Shown: positions 43,074 to 52,898 of the stretch, piece after piece | Numbering within the stretch: the first letter of the stretch is position 1 | Layout: each line of letters starts with the position of its first letter | Assembly (NCBI GenBank): GCA_023381515.1 | Contig: JAMCQI010000041.1 | Coordinates: forward strand, 129,261 to 193,260 | Direction of reading: 5' to 3' | Length of the DNA stretch: 64,000 bases | Source of the DNA: Chloroflexota bacterium | GTDB lineage: Bacteria; Chloroflexota; Anaerolineae; UBA4142 | Notes under the pieces: generated by a model | Database searches by the model: none | The model's input: the letters and a program-made list of their open reading frames with translations, nothing else | What the model was told of the DNA's origin: nothing | Translations under genes and position numbers: made by a program

Positions 43074-44075
43074 CTAGTGACACGACTCGCTGCCCGAGTC
43101 GGTAAAGGACATCCCCGGGACCGGGATGAACTGCCAGTCGTAGCTCGAGGCATGGAGTGTGAGCTTGATCGCTCCGAACACGCTCACTGCGTGTACCTCG
43201 CTGTTCGGCTGGGCGGCCACCCAACTCCCGCCGCCCGCGCCGCCCGTTCCGACGATGAACTCGCGGATTCCTTTGGGATCGGCGACGCCATTCGGATTCT
43301 GACGCGCGAACCGCTCATAGTTGTGCTCGTGTCCGTTCAGCACGAGATGAACCCCGGCGTTATACAGGTCTTGCCAGAAAGGAGTGACGGCGATCGTGTC
43401 CCCCTGTTTCCCAGAATTGAAGCGGGGATGGTGCCACAGGGCGAGCGTGCACTGGCCTTGATGTGCGGTCAGGTCGGCTCTGAGCCACTTTTCCTGTGCG
43501 GAACCCGCCTGGCAGCCGCCGACCTGAGAGCAATTGCTGTTGAGGATGATAATGTGCCAACTGCCGACGTCAGTGCTAAAGTAGGCACCGGGCCCGTGGG
43601 CCGCGGCGCCAAAGTAGGCAAAGTAGCCCGAGGCCCCGCTCGTCAGGTACTCGTGATTACCGATGACGGGGATGGTTCGGTTCTTGAACTGTCCCCACGC
43701 GGCGTCGTAACAAGGATATTGAGAAGGCGCGCCGGTGGCCGTGGAATCTCCGAGCATGATGACCGTGCCGGGGATGGTCTTGATAAGCGCTGCAGTCTCC
43801 TGCAGTCCGGTGTTGCAGTTTCTCATGTCGCCGGCGCCTACGAGGACAGGATCGCCGGCTGGAGGCGTGTGAGTGGCTCCGGGCGTAGCGATTGGGCGGG
43901 AGGAGCCAATGCTGTTAGAGAGGAGTGGGAGATAAAGTTGGGCGCTGCGCGCTTCAAGAGCCAGGCTGAGGCTGCGCGGCGCAGAGGGTATGTAGTCATT
44001 CGCCAGGATAGGAGTTACTGCCAAGGAAACGACGGCCAGTGCAGCGACCAGGAGCAGAATGCGGAAACGGGTCAT
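43074..44075 (-). CDS. Secreted calcineurin-like metallophosphoesterase, paralogue
   Basis: 333 residues from ATG 44075 (GTG 44081 alternative), after GAGAGGTGAG. Signal peptide, QLYLPLLSNSI (about 46-56), Thr/Pro linker, and domain motifs GAGDMRNC, MLGDSTATG, PVIGNHEY, LALWHHPRFNSG and LNGHEHNYER. It matches the neighbour along the full length, including an identical LHASSYDW and the TDSGS-CH end, so the pair arose by tandem duplication. The two probably hydrolyse extracellular phosphoesters. Confidence 0.88.
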   Translation of the reverse strand: MTRFRILLLVAALAVVSLAVTPILANDYIPSAPRSLSLALEARSAQLYLPLLSNSIGSSRPIATPGATHTPPAGDPVLVGAGDMRNCNTGLQETAALIKTIPGTVIMLGDSTATGAPSQYPCYDAAWGQFKNRTIPVIGNHEYLTSGASGYFAYFGAAAHGPGAYFSTDVGSWHIIILNSNCSQVGGCQAGSAQEKWLRADLTAHQGQCTLALWHHPRFNSGKQGDTIAVTPFWQDLYNAGVHLVLNGHEHNYERFARQNPNGVADPKGIREFIVGTGGAGGGSWVAAQPNSEVHAVSVFGAIKLTLHASSYDWQFIPVPGMSFTDSGSESCH

Positions 44076-44431
44076 TTTCACTCACCTCTCGGTGGCATCG
44101 AAAGTCGGATTTACCGCTGCTTCTTTCGGCAGCGTTCGCAATGGTGCCGCTGGATGAGCAAGGCAGTAGGGTCTGCAGAGAGAGGTTGGAGCGTTCAGAG
44201 GGGCTCCAGCGAGCGGGAGGGGATCGCCGTAGGTGCAGGGTCTTTGCTCTGACCGGCACTCGGTTGCCCACAAAGAATGCCCGGGCGTTTCAACTCGGGC
44301 ATCGATGTCCAGCATTTGTGAAGATCCGAACTACTCCGCTATTATCCCATCTCGGCCCACGGTGGGAAATCAGCGCCTGTCTGATTTCCGTGTAGGTGTT
44401 TGTCCTACAAAAGGAACGGTTCCACCGGCCA

Positions 44432-44460
44432 TTGACACCGGTTTGTGCTGCTTGTACAAT
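44432..44460 (+). promoter_or_regulatory. Sigma-70 promoter of the PHP-domain gene
   Basis: Perfect TTGACA (44432-44437), 17-base spacer, TACAAT (44455-44460). Transcription starts near 44467, about 34 bases before the gene. Confidence 0.85.
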
Positions 44461-44500
44461 CTACTCCACTTTGATTTTCAGTCTGAAGATCGCGAGAAAA

Positions 44501-45904
44501 ATGCCAACTCAAACCGTTACCCTCAAAGGTACCTTTCACCCGGAACAAGAAAAGACCTACGTCTATCTCCCGTTCGACATGCCGGAAAGCGCTACGAGCG
44601 TCGAGGTGCATCTCGATTACAGTGACCGCATCGGCTCGAACCCGCTCCTGACCGGCGGCAACACGCTCGATCTCGGAGTCTTTGACGCGCGCGGTATTGA
44701 TTTTCTCTCTGCGGGCTTTCGCGGGTGGACCGGGAGCGAGCGCGACTCGTTCTTTATCGCGCGCGAAGAAGCGACCCCGGGTTACCTTGCCGGGCCGTTG
44801 ATGCCGGGCAAATGGCACGTTCTCCTCGGTTTGTACAAAATCGCTCCTGGCGGCTGCACTTTTGAGGTGAGCGTCGACATCGGCACTGGTCCCGGCTCGC
44901 CGCAGCCCGGAGCGGCTCTCGTTCCGGTTGGAGAGTTGCCATCCTCGCCGCCCCGCTTGCAGTTTGCTCCCTGGCTGCGCGGGGAAATGCACTGCCACTC
45001 CTGGCACAGCGATGGGGATTTCAGCCCGGCGGATGTCATTCGCATCGCGCGCGAGCGCGGCCTCGACTTTCTGGCAATCACCGATCACAACACGATCAGC
45101 AGCCAACGCGAATTGGCGACCATGACGGACCCGGGGCTTGTCCTCATACGCGGTGTGGAGGTGACCACCTTCAAGGGCCACTTTAATGTCTGGGGAATTG
45201 GGGACTGGGTGGACTTTCGCGTCCAAGGTCCGGAGGATATGGCGGAGGCGCTGCGCTATGCCAACGAACGGGGCGCGACGACCTGCTGCAATCACCCCAA
45301 GCCGTTCGGTCCTCCGTGGGAGTATGAAGCGGTGGAGGATTACCGGTGCATCGAAGTGTGGAACGGACCGTGGACGGCTCTCAACCAGATGGCGGTCGAC
45401 TTTTGGGTGGACCGGTTGGCCGGTGGGAGACGCATCCCGGCGACGGGGGGAAGCGACTGGCACCGCCAACGCGAGTTGGAGGAGAATCCGCCGCGAGCCC
45501 CGGGAACGCCTACGGTGTGGGTCTATGTGCCAGAGACGCCGAGCGCCTCTGCAATCTTGGATGCGATTCGCCAGGGGCACGTGAGTCTTTCGGACGCGCC
45601 GGACGGGCCTTTTCTAGAGTTGCGTGCAGGTCCAGAGTTTTCGGCCATGGGCGGCGATGCGATCATGCGTCCTGCGGATGATCGCTTGCCGGTGCGCATC
45701 CATTGCCGAGGGGGCAAAGAATGTAAAGTGCAGATTCGCGATCAGCAGAAACTTCTCTACGAATATATCGTCGCCGGGGCGGACCAAACCGATACCATCG
45801 AGCTCTCCGTCGCAAACAGCCTCTTTGTCCGCGTCGAGTTGCGCACGGCAGAGCAAGATATGAAGGCGATGACCAATCCGGTGTACCTCGAAAAGAAGAG
45901 CTGA
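44501..45904 (+). CDS. CehA/McbA-type PHP-domain metallohydrolase
   Basis: 467 residues, no signal peptide. N-terminal beta-sandwich (1-160) followed by a PHP domain: EMHCHSWHSDGDFSP (HxH and D motif), LDFLAITDHNT, RGVEVTTFKGHFNVWG and GGSDWHRQRE, supplying the trinuclear metal site. A C-terminal beta domain follows (about 385-467). Relatives include the CehA carbaryl hydrolase group and phosphoesterases. The substrate is unknown. Divergent from the phosphoesterase pair. Confidence 0.88.
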   Translation: MPTQTVTLKGTFHPEQEKTYVYLPFDMPESATSVEVHLDYSDRIGSNPLLTGGNTLDLGVFDARGIDFLSAGFRGWTGSERDSFFIAREEATPGYLAGPLMPGKWHVLLGLYKIAPGGCTFEVSVDIGTGPGSPQPGAALVPVGELPSSPPRLQFAPWLRGEMHCHSWHSDGDFSPADVIRIARERGLDFLAITDHNTISSQRELATMTDPGLVLIRGVEVTTFKGHFNVWGIGDWVDFRVQGPEDMAEALRYANERGATTCCNHPKPFGPPWEYEAVEDYRCIEVWNGPWTALNQMAVDFWVDRLAGGRRIPATGGSDWHRQRELEENPPRAPGTPTVWVYVPETPSASAILDAIRQGHVSLSDAPDGPFLELRAGPEFSAMGGDAIMRPADDRLPVRIHCRGGKECKVQIRDQQKLLYEYIVAGADQTDTIELSVANSLFVRVELRTAEQDMKAMTNPVYLEKKS

Positions 45905-46218
45905 GTTCGAGATTCCTCGCACGTTCAATCACCAGGTAGGGCCAACTCCGTTCGAAACCATGCTAACCCTTTCATTTGCGCCGGCGGCTTGTGGAGTTCC
46001 CCCGCTGGGCGCCCAACTGCTGTTCTGAAGAAATAGACACAATCAGGCTGGCGGAAGCGTTTGTACAAATGGCAGCATTTTGCCAGCTTTTCGATTGGGC
46101 ATTCTTTTTTCATGCTTGATGGCAGGTCGCCCATGGATCGAAGGGAGGTGATGCGGGAGCTAGCACCACTCTGTCTCTACGCTTCAATTGACTGTAGGCA
46201 TCGAGAAAGAAGGAGAAA
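45905..46218. other. Gene-free stretch before the sugar ABC operon
   Basis: No gene supported. It contains ACACAATCAGGCTGG (46037-46051), also present at 59568-59582 in another gene-free gap with a partly shared left flank (AAATAGA). I see no clear promoter. Confidence 0.4.
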
Positions 46219-47847
46219 ATGAAAAGACTAGTCCCGGGTGTGCTGGTCCTGTTGGGCTTGGTGGCGGCCGCCTGCGCTCCGACCGCGACACCCGCGGCCA
46301 CCTCTGCCGCGCCGACGAGCGCTCCAACAACTGCGGTGACAACCGCCCCGACCTCGGCCGCAACCACTGCGGCGACGAGCGCCGCGACCACTGCCGCCAC
46401 GACCGCGGCCACAACCGCAGCCACAACCTCAGCCACCTCGGCTGCCCCTGCGGGTGCGGTGACGCTGAATATCGTCTGCCGCTGTGTCGCCAACGGCGTG
46501 AATGCACAGACGGTGCAGTGGATCACCAGTTATGTCATCCCCAACTTTGAGAAACAAATGTCATCCCAGGGAACGCCCGTGCACGTCAACCTCGTCCAAT
46601 TCGGTGGGAGCGACGAGCAACTGCAGCAGCAATATGCGCTTGATCTGAAGGTGGGCCAGGGCTCCGACGTGATGGCCTTTGACGGCTTTTGGGTCCCATC
46701 GTTCGTCGCGGGCGGTCTCCTCAAGCCCCTCAACCAAATCGCCGGCTCGGCCGTCGACAGTTGGGATGGCTGGTCCCATATCTCGCCTCGTATCCAGGCC
46801 ATTCTCAGCTATAAGAATCAACGCTATGGCATCCCGCTCGGCACGGATGCGCGGGCGATTTGGTTTCGCACAGATGTCTTTAAGAAAGCGGGTCTGCCCA
46901 CCAACTGGCAGCCGACCAGCTGGGCTGATATCCTGAGCGCCTGCAAGACGATTACCACGGCGATACCCGGCGAGACTTGCATCCAACTTGACGCCGGCAC
47001 CGCGATGGGCGAAGCGACGACGCTGCAAGGCTGGTACATGACCGTCCTTGGCGCGGGCGCGAATGTCTATGACTTTAATACTGGCAAGTACATCACGAGC
47101 GGCCAGCCGATCCTCGACGCTCTCAACTTTTACAAGACGATCTACATCGACGATAAATACGGCGATGCCCGCTTGCAATTGCTCCCGAACGGCCGCAACC
47201 AATCGTTCATCGACTTTCGCGACGGCAAGATCGCGATGCTCGTCGAAAGCGACTATCTGTGGCGCTCCGTCCTGGCCGCCGGGGATACCAAGCTGGCCAA
47301 CCGCGATCAGCTTGTCAGCTGGGCCAAGATGCCAGCGGAGAAGCCCGGTATGGGCATCAACGGACAGGACTTTGTGACCGCGTCCGGCGGAACCGGCTAT
47401 ACACTCAATCCAAACACCAAGCATCCCAAAGAAGCGTGGGAGCTGCTGTCGTTCATGTTCAGCAAGAGCGCGCTGGATGCGTTTGAACAGATCCAACCGA
47501 TGATCACTTCGCGGGACGACGTGGCGGTCGCCAATGACCCCGTGCTGACGGCATACGCCAAAGCATTGCTGCCGATTACGACGATTCGCCCGGCGGATCC
47601 AAACTATAACAAGGTTTCTGTCGCCATTCAGCAAATGACCGAGCAAGTCGTTTCCGGTACGAGCCCGCAGCAAGCGGCGAGCACCTACCAGTCCAGCGTA
47701 ACCAGCATTGTAGGCGCTGCTAACGTCGAAGCCGCGCCACCGGTAAAGGCCGCCCCGACCACGTCGCCGGGTGGGTCAGCCTCGCCAAGTGCGCAACCCT
47801 CACCAGGTGCAACATCTTCATCCGGCGGGGCGACGCCAACGCCCTAG
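46219..47847 (+). CDS. Carbohydrate ABC substrate-binding lipoprotein (family 1)
   Basis: 542 residues; ATG 46219 after AGAAGGAG. Lipobox AAC (Cys19) in ACAPTATPAATS, a Thr/Ala-rich linker, then a family-1 solute-binding fold: VNLVQFGGSDEQLQQQYALDLK, GSDVMAFDGFWVPSFVAGGLL, YGIPLGTDARAIWFRTD and MLVESDYLWRSVLAAG. A second low-complexity Ala/Pro/Ser tail (about 500-542) is unusual for this family. It delivers a sugar or compatible solute to the permeases encoded downstream. Confidence 0.9.
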   Translation: MKRLVPGVLVLLGLVAAACAPTATPAATSAAPTSAPTTAVTTAPTSAATTAATSAATTAATTAATTAATTSATSAAPAGAVTLNIVCRCVANGVNAQTVQWITSYVIPNFEKQMSSQGTPVHVNLVQFGGSDEQLQQQYALDLKVGQGSDVMAFDGFWVPSFVAGGLLKPLNQIAGSAVDSWDGWSHISPRIQAILSYKNQRYGIPLGTDARAIWFRTDVFKKAGLPTNWQPTSWADILSACKTITTAIPGETCIQLDAGTAMGEATTLQGWYMTVLGAGANVYDFNTGKYITSGQPILDALNFYKTIYIDDKYGDARLQLLPNGRNQSFIDFRDGKIAMLVESDYLWRSVLAAGDTKLANRDQLVSWAKMPAEKPGMGINGQDFVTASGGTGYTLNPNTKHPKEAWELLSFMFSKSALDAFEQIQPMITSRDDVAVANDPVLTAYAKALLPITTIRPADPNYNKVSVAIQQMTEQVVSGTSPQQAASTYQSSVTSIVGAANVEAAPPVKAAPTTSPGGSASPSAQPSPGATSSSGGATPTP

Positions 47848-47867
47848 TAAGCCAAAGGAAAGACAAA

Positions 47868-47910
47868 GAGACTCTAGTCGCCAGGCTCGTCAAGCGGCGA
47901 CTAGAGTCTC
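47868..47910. terminator. Intercistronic hairpin between sugar-binding protein and permease
   Basis: GAGACTCTAGTCGCC (47868-47882) and GGCGACTAGAGTCTC (47896-47910) form a perfect 15-bp stem with a 13-base loop; no T run. Same position and loop size as the hairpin behind the LivK-like gene. Confidence 0.55.
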
Positions 47911-47932
47911 GTCCAACCGGTATCAGTTGACG

Positions 47933-48841
47933 ATGGAAGAAAAACCAGCGGTTCTCTCCAGCGCGAGTGGATTTCTTTTTCTCCTGCCCGCGCTTATCTT
48001 GGTCGCCGTTTTCCTTATCCTTCCGTTCCTGTGGATTTTCTATCTCAGCTTTACGGACGCGGCGCTGCTCGGGGTGGCGGCGAGCAATCAACAGTTTGTC
48101 GGGCTGAGCAACTATCAGAATCTCTTTAATTTCAATTTGTGGATGAACCCGGGCCAGTTTGGCAGTTCGCTCCTCATCACGATCGAGTTCGTCTTTGGCT
48201 CGGCGACGATTGGGCAGACGGGGCTCGGATTGGCCTTGGCCTGGGCTTTTAATGGGCGCAAGGGCTGGCTGCGCGAGACTGTCTTCACGTTGGCGATTTT
48301 GGCCTGGATCACGCCCGAAGTGGTCGTCGCTTTCTCCTGGATTGCTTTCGTGGACCGGAGCTCGGGGACGCTCAACGTAATTCTCAGCCACCTGGGACTG
48401 GGTCATCCGGACTGGCAGTTGCAGCACGCGCTCTTATCCATCATCATCTTTAATATCTGGCGCGGCACCGCTTTCTCAATGCTCCTCTTTTCCTCGGCGC
48501 TTGCCACCATTCCCCCGTCCTATCTCGAGACCGCGGAGGTCGTGGGCGCGTCCGCATGGCAGAAACTGCGCGACATTATTCTGCCGCTCCTGCGCGGGCA
48601 TCTCTTGACGGATATGATTCTCATCACCCTATGGACATTCAACGTCTTTACCCCTTTCCTGATCACGAATGGTGGACCGGCGTACAAGACGGAAATTGTT
48701 TCGATCTTTACTTACCGCATCGCCTTTGAGTTCTTTAACTTCGGCCAAGGAGCGGCGATTGCCGTCGTCGTCATGATTATCAATCTTGTGCTCGCGCTCG
48801 TTTATCTCGTCTCCGTTCGCCGGCAGGCGGTCTATGCCTAG
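47933..48841 (+). CDS. Sugar ABC transporter permease (MalF/UgpA type)
   Basis: 302 residues from ATG 47933, with no clear ribosome site. Six helices; the coupling EAA loop is LETAEVVGASAWQKLRDIILPLLRG. Forms the channel with the next permease. Starts 22 bases behind the hairpin. Confidence 0.9.
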   Translation: MEEKPAVLSSASGFLFLLPALILVAVFLILPFLWIFYLSFTDAALLGVAASNQQFVGLSNYQNLFNFNLWMNPGQFGSSLLITIEFVFGSATIGQTGLGLALAWAFNGRKGWLRETVFTLAILAWITPEVVVAFSWIAFVDRSSGTLNVILSHLGLGHPDWQLQHALLSIIIFNIWRGTAFSMLLFSSALATIPPSYLETAEVVGASAWQKLRDIILPLLRGHLLTDMILITLWTFNVFTPFLITNGGPAYKTEIVSIFTYRIAFEFFNFGQGAAIAVVVMIINLVLALVYLVSVRRQAVYA

Positions 48842-48888
48842 CGACAAGAGCACGGACCGCGGCCGCGGCTCGGGGTGAAAGGAAGACC

Positions 48889-49719
48889 GTGAGAAGATTG
48901 CGCAAGCTCGTTTCTCAATTGCTCTTCTATCTGTTCGTGATTCTCGTGTGCGCCTTTTTCGGCTTGCCTCTGCTTTGGCTGGTTCTCACCCCCTTTAACC
49001 CGGCGGCGACGCTATCCGTGCAAATCCCGAGTTCGCCGACCCTGGACAACTTTCGCGCCGTGTTTCGGAATACCTTCGCAACGCAAGCGCTCGTCCAAAA
49101 CAACATGATCATCGCGGCCGGAACGATGGTGGGCACCGTATTCGTCGCAACGCTCGCCGCCTATGCGATCTCCCGGGCGCGGGTGCGCGGGAGCAATGCG
49201 TTCACGTATGTCCTGATTCTCTTTTCGTCGGTCGTGACGGGCACCGCCGCAATGGTGCCGATTTACCTGATCGTCTACTACATGGGCTTGATCGACACTT
49301 ATCTCGGCGTGATTCTGGTCTTTATCGGAGGCTTTGTTCCCGCCGCGATCTTCATCATGCATGATTTTGTCGAGGGTATTCCCCGGTCCTATGAGGAATC
49401 CGCCTTGGTCGCGGGGGCCACTCCGCGCCGCATCTTTACGGATATTGCCCTGCCGCTCCTGCGCCCCGGCATGATGGTCATTGCGATTTGGGCCTTTGTC
49501 CAGGCCTGGGGCGCCTTTCTCATTCCTTTCGTCCTGCTCCGTAGCCCCAGCCGTATGCCGGCCTCGATCGCCATCTATTCGTTTTACAATGAAGCCGGGA
49601 CGCCGGACGTGACCCTGGTCTCGGCCTATTCGTTCCTCTACACCATTCCGGTCCTTGTGCTCTACTTGGTCGTCAATTGGCGCTACGGGTTCCGGTTCTT
49701 TGGAGGGATCAAGAGATAA
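48889..49719 (+). CDS. Sugar ABC transporter permease (MalG/UgpE type)
   Basis: 276 residues; GTG 48889 after GAAAGGAAG. Six helices, and the EAA loop YEESALVAGATPRRIFTDIALPLLRPG. Pairs with the upstream permease. The ATPase gene follows directly after 2 bases. Confidence 0.9.
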   Translation: MRRLRKLVSQLLFYLFVILVCAFFGLPLLWLVLTPFNPAATLSVQIPSSPTLDNFRAVFRNTFATQALVQNNMIIAAGTMVGTVFVATLAAYAISRARVRGSNAFTYVLILFSSVVTGTAAMVPIYLIVYYMGLIDTYLGVILVFIGGFVPAAIFIMHDFVEGIPRSYEESALVAGATPRRIFTDIALPLLRPGMMVIAIWAFVQAWGAFLIPFVLLRSPSRMPASIAIYSFYNEAGTPDVTLVSAYSFLYTIPVLVLYLVVNWRYGFRFFGGIKR

Positions 49720-49721
49720 CC

Positions 49722-50810
49722 ATGGCTCGTGTCGAACTCGACAAGATGACCAAACGATTCGGGAGCGTCACGGCAGTCGACAGTGTCAGCTTGACCATCG
49801 CCGACCGCGAGTTCTTTGCATTGCTCGGTCCGTCGGGCTGCGGCAAGACGACGACGCTGCGGATGATCGCCGGCCTGGAGGCACCGACGAGCGGGAGTAT
49901 CTGCATCGGCGATCGGGATGTGACGGATTTCCCTCCGCGTGACCGCGACGTCGCGATGGTCTTTCAGGACTATGCTCTATATCCTCACATGACGCTGCTC
50001 AACAACATCGGCTATCCGCTCAAAGTGCGCGGGATCGGCAAGGGCGAGATGCGCGAGCGGGTGTCGCAGGTGGCCAAAAACCTGGATATCGAGAATCTGC
50101 TGGACCGGCGGCCGGCGCAGCTGTCCGGCGGCCAGCAGCAGCGCGCCGCGGTCGCCCGCGCCGTCGTCCACCATGCCCAGGTGTTCCTTTTTGACGAGCC
50201 CCTCTCCAACCTCGACGCCAAGCTGCGCGTGGAGGCGCGCGGCTTTTTGAAAGCGCTGCAACACGAGATAGGCGTCACGACGGTCTACGTGACCCACGAT
50301 CAGGCCGAAGCGATGGCCTTGGCCGACCGGATGGCGATCATGGATCGCGGCAAGGTGATCCAGGAGGGAGCGCCGCTCGATGTGTATCACCATCCCCGGA
50401 CCGTGTTTGTTGCGGGATTCCTCGGCAACCCGCCCATGAATCTCTTGCCCTGCCGTCTGGACCTGGCTCACAACCAGGTCACGCTGGATGGCGCGGCGAT
50501 CACCTTGAGCCATCTGCCCAATTGGGCGAGCCTCTCCAAAAAGCTGCGCGAAGGAGAGGAGCTCTTCTTCGGCATTCGTCCTGAAAATATCCAACTGAGC
50601 GCTACGGAGATACCGGCGGCTTTCCCGGGCCAGATCTATGTAGTGCAACCTCTCGGCTCGGAGACCATCACCGTCGTCCAAGTCGGAGACAAGGAAATCT
50701 CCGTCCGCCTCTTTACTGACGAGCCGCCCAAGCTCTCGGGCCGCGTTTGGCTCCAACCGGCACCCAACCGGATTTACCTCTATCGCGCGAACGGCGAGTT
50801 GGTCGAATAG
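49722..50810 (+). CDS. Sugar ABC transporter ATPase (MsmK/UgpC type)
   Basis: 362 residues. Walker A GPSGCGKTT (36-44), signature LSGGQQQR (134-141), Walker B FLFDEP (155-160), H-loop YVTHDQ, and the C-terminal TOBE regulatory domain (about 240-355, FFGIRPENIQLS). It powers the two permeases encoded upstream. The window's only transport ATPase of this class; such MsmK-type ATPases can serve several importers, but they do not normally serve Liv permeases. Confidence 0.93.
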   Translation: MARVELDKMTKRFGSVTAVDSVSLTIADREFFALLGPSGCGKTTTLRMIAGLEAPTSGSICIGDRDVTDFPPRDRDVAMVFQDYALYPHMTLLNNIGYPLKVRGIGKGEMRERVSQVAKNLDIENLLDRRPAQLSGGQQQRAAVARAVVHHAQVFLFDEPLSNLDAKLRVEARGFLKALQHEIGVTTVYVTHDQAEAMALADRMAIMDRGKVIQEGAPLDVYHHPRTVFVAGFLGNPPMNLLPCRLDLAHNQVTLDGAAITLSHLPNWASLSKKLREGEELFFGIRPENIQLSATEIPAAFPGQIYVVQPLGSETITVVQVGDKEISVRLFTDEPPKLSGRVWLQPAPNRIYLYRANGELVE

Positions 50811-50813
50811 CCC

Positions 50814-52817
50814 ATGGACGCGCGTCTGGTCTTTCCGGACAAGTACACGCTCGTCGGCAATCTGTTGCGCAGCACCAGCCCCGGTTTCGGATTGGGCTCA
50901 CTCAAGTGGATGGAAAGCGATCTGTCGCGCAGCGCGCTGCGCGCGGTGGTGATGGCGAATGGCGCAGCGGCCGAGCCAACCGTGCGAGAGTGGGCCTGGC
51001 AGCCGGATGGCATTCGAGCCGAGTATGCCGTCCTCGGAGTGACGCTGGCCGAAACGAAAACAATTCACGACGACGTTTTGCTCGACCGGATCACCGTCCG
51101 CAACGTTAATGCGGCCGCCTCGACGGTCAGCCTCGTCTTGCTCGGCGAGTTCGAAGGGCGCAAGGCGTGCGCGCGGCAGGCCGCGGCGACGGCGCTGATC
51201 GATCTGTCGGTGAGCGCCCGAACCCAGATCGCGATCGCCGCGAGCCGCATCCCCGATCGTGCGTGCTTTCGCCCCTATCCCAACCTCATCGAACGTGATC
51301 TGGTTTCCGGAAACGGCGGGACCGGCGAGGATCCGACGAGGGGGCAGTTCCTCCACGATCAAATCGTCCTCGGCTGGCGTTTTGACCTATCCCTCGCTGC
51401 AGGCCAGTCGTCGGAACTGGCGCTCGCCATCACTTGCGATCCGGTCGCCGCTTCTGCGGCGGAGCGAGCGATGCGCGAGTTGTCCGATCCGGCCGCTGCG
51501 TTCCGCGCCGAGTCCGAGTCCTGGGACCGTTACCTGCGGAACGAAATACCCCTCTTCCACTGTTCCGATCCGAAACTGGAACAGTTGTGGCTCTACAGCT
51601 GGTGCGTACAGCGCATGAACATTGTCTATCTCGGCAATCGCCGTTTCCCCTGGCCGTTCCAGGTCCCTTCCAAGCACATCTATCCTCATCTCTGGTTTTG
51701 GGACACGGCCTTTCATGCGCTCATCAATCGGTGGCAGCCCGACCCCCGCCTCGCGCACGATGACCTGCGGACGGCCGCGTTGCAGCAGTACCCGAACGGT
51801 ATGATTCCGCTCGAGACGTACCTGGAACCGGGCACCGCGTGGGGAAATTGGCCGGATGGGGATGGCCAGTCGAGCAGCGTCACGCAGTTACCCATCTTTG
51901 CTTCGGCCGTCTGGCAAGTCTATCGAGTCACGCGTGACCGAGCGCTCTTATCCGATTTGTTTCCAGCCCTGGTACGCTATGACGATTGGCTGCGGCGCGA
52001 GCGGGACCGGGACCGAGATGGACTCGTCACGCTTGTGCATCGCTGGGAAGGATGGGATACTTCACCGCGGTGGGATTGGGGCATGGACGTCGAGCCGGTG
52101 GACGTGAATTGCTTTTACTGCGGTCAAAAGAGAGCCCTCGCGAATATGGCGGACGAATTGGGGGACCGGGCGCGGGCGGAGCATTATCGTGCGGAGGCGG
52201 AAAGGGTCGCGGAAGCGATACGATCCAAGATGTGGGATGCTGAGGCAAAGACATTCTTTGACCTGCTCGGCGAAAAGGAAATTCCGGTGCGTGTGCGCAC
52301 CCCCGCGGCCTTTATCACGCTCCATTTCAGAGTCGCGGATGCTGCCCAGGCCAAGTCACTCGTCGCCCACCTCGTCGACCCGAACGAGTTTTGGTCTCGC
52401 TATCCGATTCCGACCGTGGCGCTCGACGAGCCGACCTTTTCACCGCGGGACTATTGGCGCGGCCCCGTGTGGATTAACCAGAATTGGTTCGTCGTCGATG
52501 GACTCGTCCGGTACGGGTATACTGATTTGGCCGCGCAGCTGCTCAAGCGCACTTTGGACCTCCTGACCCAAGGTGACCGGCCGTCGAATCGCGAGTATTT
52601 TGATCCGTTGACGGGCGAAGGCCTGGGCGCGATCGATCTCGGATGGACGGGTCTGTGCAATGACCTCATCATCCGTCATGTGTGCGGTGTGGGGCCGGAT
52701 GTTTCACCGCCGCCCACTCCGCTGGATATTGGGCTCGACAGGTACGAGCTCGAACTGCCCGCGCAAGGTATCCACGTCCGCTTTGACCGGCAGGCGGGCT
52801 ATCGTCGCCTCGCTTGA
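50814..52817 (+). CDS. GH63-like glycoside hydrolase in the sugar ABC operon
   Basis: 667 residues, no signal peptide. An N-terminal beta-sandwich (about 1-230) and a C-terminal (alpha/alpha)6 barrel: FPWPFQVPSKHIYPHLWFWDTAFHALIN split by its loop, GMIPLETYL, WEGWDTSPRWDWG with the catalytic Asp region, and YWRGPVWINQNWFVVDGL with the second catalytic acid nearby. The pattern fits GH63 and the related mannosylglycerate/glucosylglycerate hydrolases, or trehalase-like enzymes. It starts 4 bases after the ATPase gene, so it probably cleaves the imported sugar or compatible solute in the cytoplasm. Confidence 0.82.
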   Translation: MDARLVFPDKYTLVGNLLRSTSPGFGLGSLKWMESDLSRSALRAVVMANGAAAEPTVREWAWQPDGIRAEYAVLGVTLAETKTIHDDVLLDRITVRNVNAAASTVSLVLLGEFEGRKACARQAAATALIDLSVSARTQIAIAASRIPDRACFRPYPNLIERDLVSGNGGTGEDPTRGQFLHDQIVLGWRFDLSLAAGQSSELALAITCDPVAASAAERAMRELSDPAAAFRAESESWDRYLRNEIPLFHCSDPKLEQLWLYSWCVQRMNIVYLGNRRFPWPFQVPSKHIYPHLWFWDTAFHALINRWQPDPRLAHDDLRTAALQQYPNGMIPLETYLEPGTAWGNWPDGDGQSSSVTQLPIFASAVWQVYRVTRDRALLSDLFPALVRYDDWLRRERDRDRDGLVTLVHRWEGWDTSPRWDWGMDVEPVDVNCFYCGQKRALANMADELGDRARAEHYRAEAERVAEAIRSKMWDAEAKTFFDLLGEKEIPVRVRTPAAFITLHFRVADAAQAKSLVAHLVDPNEFWSRYPIPTVALDEPTFSPRDYWRGPVWINQNWFVVDGLVRYGYTDLAAQLLKRTLDLLTQGDRPSNREYFDPLTGEGLGAIDLGWTGLCNDLIIRHVCGVGPDVSPPPTPLDIGLDRYELELPAQGIHVRFDRQAGYRRLA

Positions 52818-52898
52818 TGTGACGCGGTCAGACGAGAAGCGGGAAACAAAAATCGCCGGGTCAAGTTGTACTAGATAGACGTGAAAAGGAGGAGTAAG

